Source: Bradyrhizobium roseum
GTDB lineage: Bacteria; Pseudomonadota; Alphaproteobacteria; Rhizobiales; Xanthobacteraceae
Direction: 5' to 3'
NCBI RefSeq assembly: GCF_030413175.1
Contig: NZ_CP129212.1
Span: 6,905,001-6,969,000 of the forward strand
Length of the DNA: 64,000 bases
The notes beneath the pieces were generated by a model. The model was not told the origin of the DNA. It ran no database searches and worked only from the letters and a program-made list of their open reading frames with translations. Position 1 is the stretch's first letter. Each line of letters starts with the position of its first letter. Below are positions 63,075-64,000 of the stretch, in pieces. Made by a program: the position numbers and the translations under genes.

Positions 63075-63508
63075 GAAATTCCTCAGCCAAAATCTTTCTT
63101 GCCGGACGGCAGCCTAGTCCAACCAATCCAGCAAGCCCATACAGTATACGGGTCGGCGCCCACGGATGTGACAACGGGCGGCAAAAATATCTGCAGGCGT
63201 TGTCCGGGTGCTTTTGCGGCGCAGCGTAACGCTTACCGGAGTGCCGGCAGTGCGCCGACGCCTGGAGCCGACCACCGCATTGGGTGGTTATCGCAGTGAG
63301 GGGATGGAGAGAGTTATGGGGTTGAGAACGACGATCTCGCCCACGTCGTCCCGGCCTTGAGCTCAGATGCGCAATTGCGCATCGGGGGATCCATACTCCG
63401 TGCTCTCCGATGTGAGCACGAATGGCAGACGTCTCGTCACGCAATTAACGCCGCCGAGTATGTGTCCCGGCTCAAGGCCGGGGCGACATCTACGCAAGCT
63501 GCGTCGTC
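63075..63508. other. 434-bp intergenic region with a MITE-like element
   Basis: No gene is supported. It contains the promoter side of the GltB-like gene and an inverted-repeat element at 63345-63487. Confidence 0.6.
63345..63487. repeat. 143-bp MITE-like element with 18-bp terminal inverted repeats
   Basis: Ends GTCGTCCCGGCCTTGAGC (63345-63362) and GCTCAAGGCCGGGGCGAC (63470-63487) are reverse complements at 17 of 18 positions. Inside lies a perfect 18-base palindrome, GATGCGCAATTGCGCATC (63366-63383). No coding capacity. It has the form of a non-autonomous mobile repeat; no target duplication is obvious. Confidence 0.65.
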
Positions 63509-64000
63509 TCAGCGCTCGACGAACGCCTTCTCGATCACGAAGTGGCCGGGCTTGTTGCCGCTGCCTTCGATGAAGCCGCCGGACTCGAACATCTGCTTCA
63601 GCTCTTCCAGCATCCCCGGGCTGCCGCACATCATGACCCGATCGGTCTCGATGTTCAGCGGCCCCTGATGGATGTCGTTGAACAGTTGCTCGGACGAGAT
63701 CAGGTCGGTAATTCGACCGCGGTTGCGGAACGGCTCGCGGGTCACGGTCGGATAATACAGCAGTTTCTCCGAAAGCAGCGGTCCGAACAATTCATCGTCG
63801 CGCAGCATGGCGACGAGTTCTTCGCCATAGGCGAGTTCGGAAACCTGGCGGCAGCCGTGCACCAGAACGATGGTCTCGAAACGCTCGTAGACGTCGGGGT
63901 CCTTGATCAGGCTCGCGAACGGCGCCAAACCCGTGCCGGTCGACAACAGCAGCAGGCGCTGGCCTGGAATCAGGTTGTCGGTGATCAGCGTGCCGGTCGC
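63509..64000 (-). CDS. fpr: Ferredoxin-NADP reductase, C-terminal part (partial)
   Basis: 164 codons are present; the N-terminal FAD domain lies beyond the window. Seen here are the NADP-binding region (LLLLSTGTGLAPFASLIKD), VLVHGCRQVSELAYGEEL, the CGSPGM motif and the typical C terminus ending GSGNKPGHFVIEKAFVER of the bacterial (subclass I) Fpr. It moves electrons between NADP(H) and ferredoxin or flavodoxin. Confidence 0.92.
   Translation of the reverse strand, partial: ATGTLITDNLIPGQRLLLLSTGTGLAPFASLIKDPDVYERFETIVLVHGCRQVSELAYGEELVAMLRDDELFGPLLSEKLLYYPTVTREPFRNRGRITDLISSEQLFNDIHQGPLNIETDRVMMCGSPGMLEELKQMFESGGFIEGSGNKPGHFVIEKAFVER

Noticed and set aside
1..64000. tRNA, rRNA, CRISPR arrays, prophage or complete insertion sequences
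   Set aside because: None recognised on reading: no T-loop-like tRNA pattern, no regular spacer repeats, no transposase or integrase.

Overview
The window is a compact, high-GC chromosomal segment of an alphaproteobacterium, most likely Bradyrhizobium or a close relative in the Nitrobacteraceae. I infer this from the order pckA / chvI-chvG-hprK-EIIA(Man)-ptsH, from FixK/FNR-type and Mur/Fur-type operator sequences, from hairpin-rich intergenic repeats of the kind common in that group, and from families such as HugZ, DUF2865, an ECF42-like sigma factor and OprB-type porins. No rRNA, tRNA, CRISPR array, phage or insertion sequence was recognised. About 60 protein genes are supported, two of them cut by the window ends.

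Layout. 1-0.9 kb: end of a sulfide:quinone oxidoreductase-like gene, a zinc-type thioredoxin and a DUF2892 membrane protein, closed by a bidirectional terminator. 0.9-8.1 kb: pckA and a HugZ-like gene on the minus strand, facing the ChvI/ChvG two-component system and the regulatory PTS (HprK, EIIA, HPr). 8.2-18 kb: SDR dehydrogenase, GT39 glycosyltransferase, lepA, an MFS transporter, an acyl-CoA-dehydrogenase-like flavoprotein, a chemoreceptor and a DUF1801 protein. 18-27 kb: a PAS-GGDEF-EAL protein with a degenerate GGDEF site, a deleted FAD-monooxygenase relic, two Bug-type receptors, MepA and modABC with a short ModC. 27-38.5 kb: DUF2865 protein, a TsdA-like dihaem cytochrome, ilvD, a CoA-transferase, a GrdB-like protein, a DUF2269 membrane protein, a K+/H+ antiporter, MscS and map. 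38.5-42.5 kb: SMP-30-like protein, Tat-exported metallo-beta-lactamase-fold protein, radC, GNAT and ABM proteins.

42.6-47.7 kb holds a divergent metal-uptake locus: an OprB-type porin facing sitABCD (Mn/Fe ABC importer). The shared intergenic region carries two dyads of the form TTGCGAATTANTNGCAA. A nearly identical dyad sits at 57.9 kb, in front of a gene encoding an OmpA-like barrel joined to an OprB-like porin. I read these as one metal-responsive regulon (Mur/Fur family), related in concept to the Bradyrhizobium manganese channel MnoP. This is the most interesting signal in the window.

47.7-57.6 kb: ECF42-like sigma factor with its DGPF partner, a HicA-like small protein behind an FNR-type box, a membrane PAS sensor with no output domain, a duplicated AprI/Inh-domain protein, an NMT1-type ABC importer operon ending in a 2-hydroxyacid dehydrogenase and facing a creatininase-family gene, and a small glycine-rich exported protein followed by a string of hairpins ending in a strong terminator. 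58-64 kb: the fused porin, a CNNM/CorC protein, a membrane-anchored glutamate-synthase-domain protein, a MITE-like repeat and the end of a ferredoxin-NADP reductase gene. All functions are assigned by reading motifs; no database search was run.
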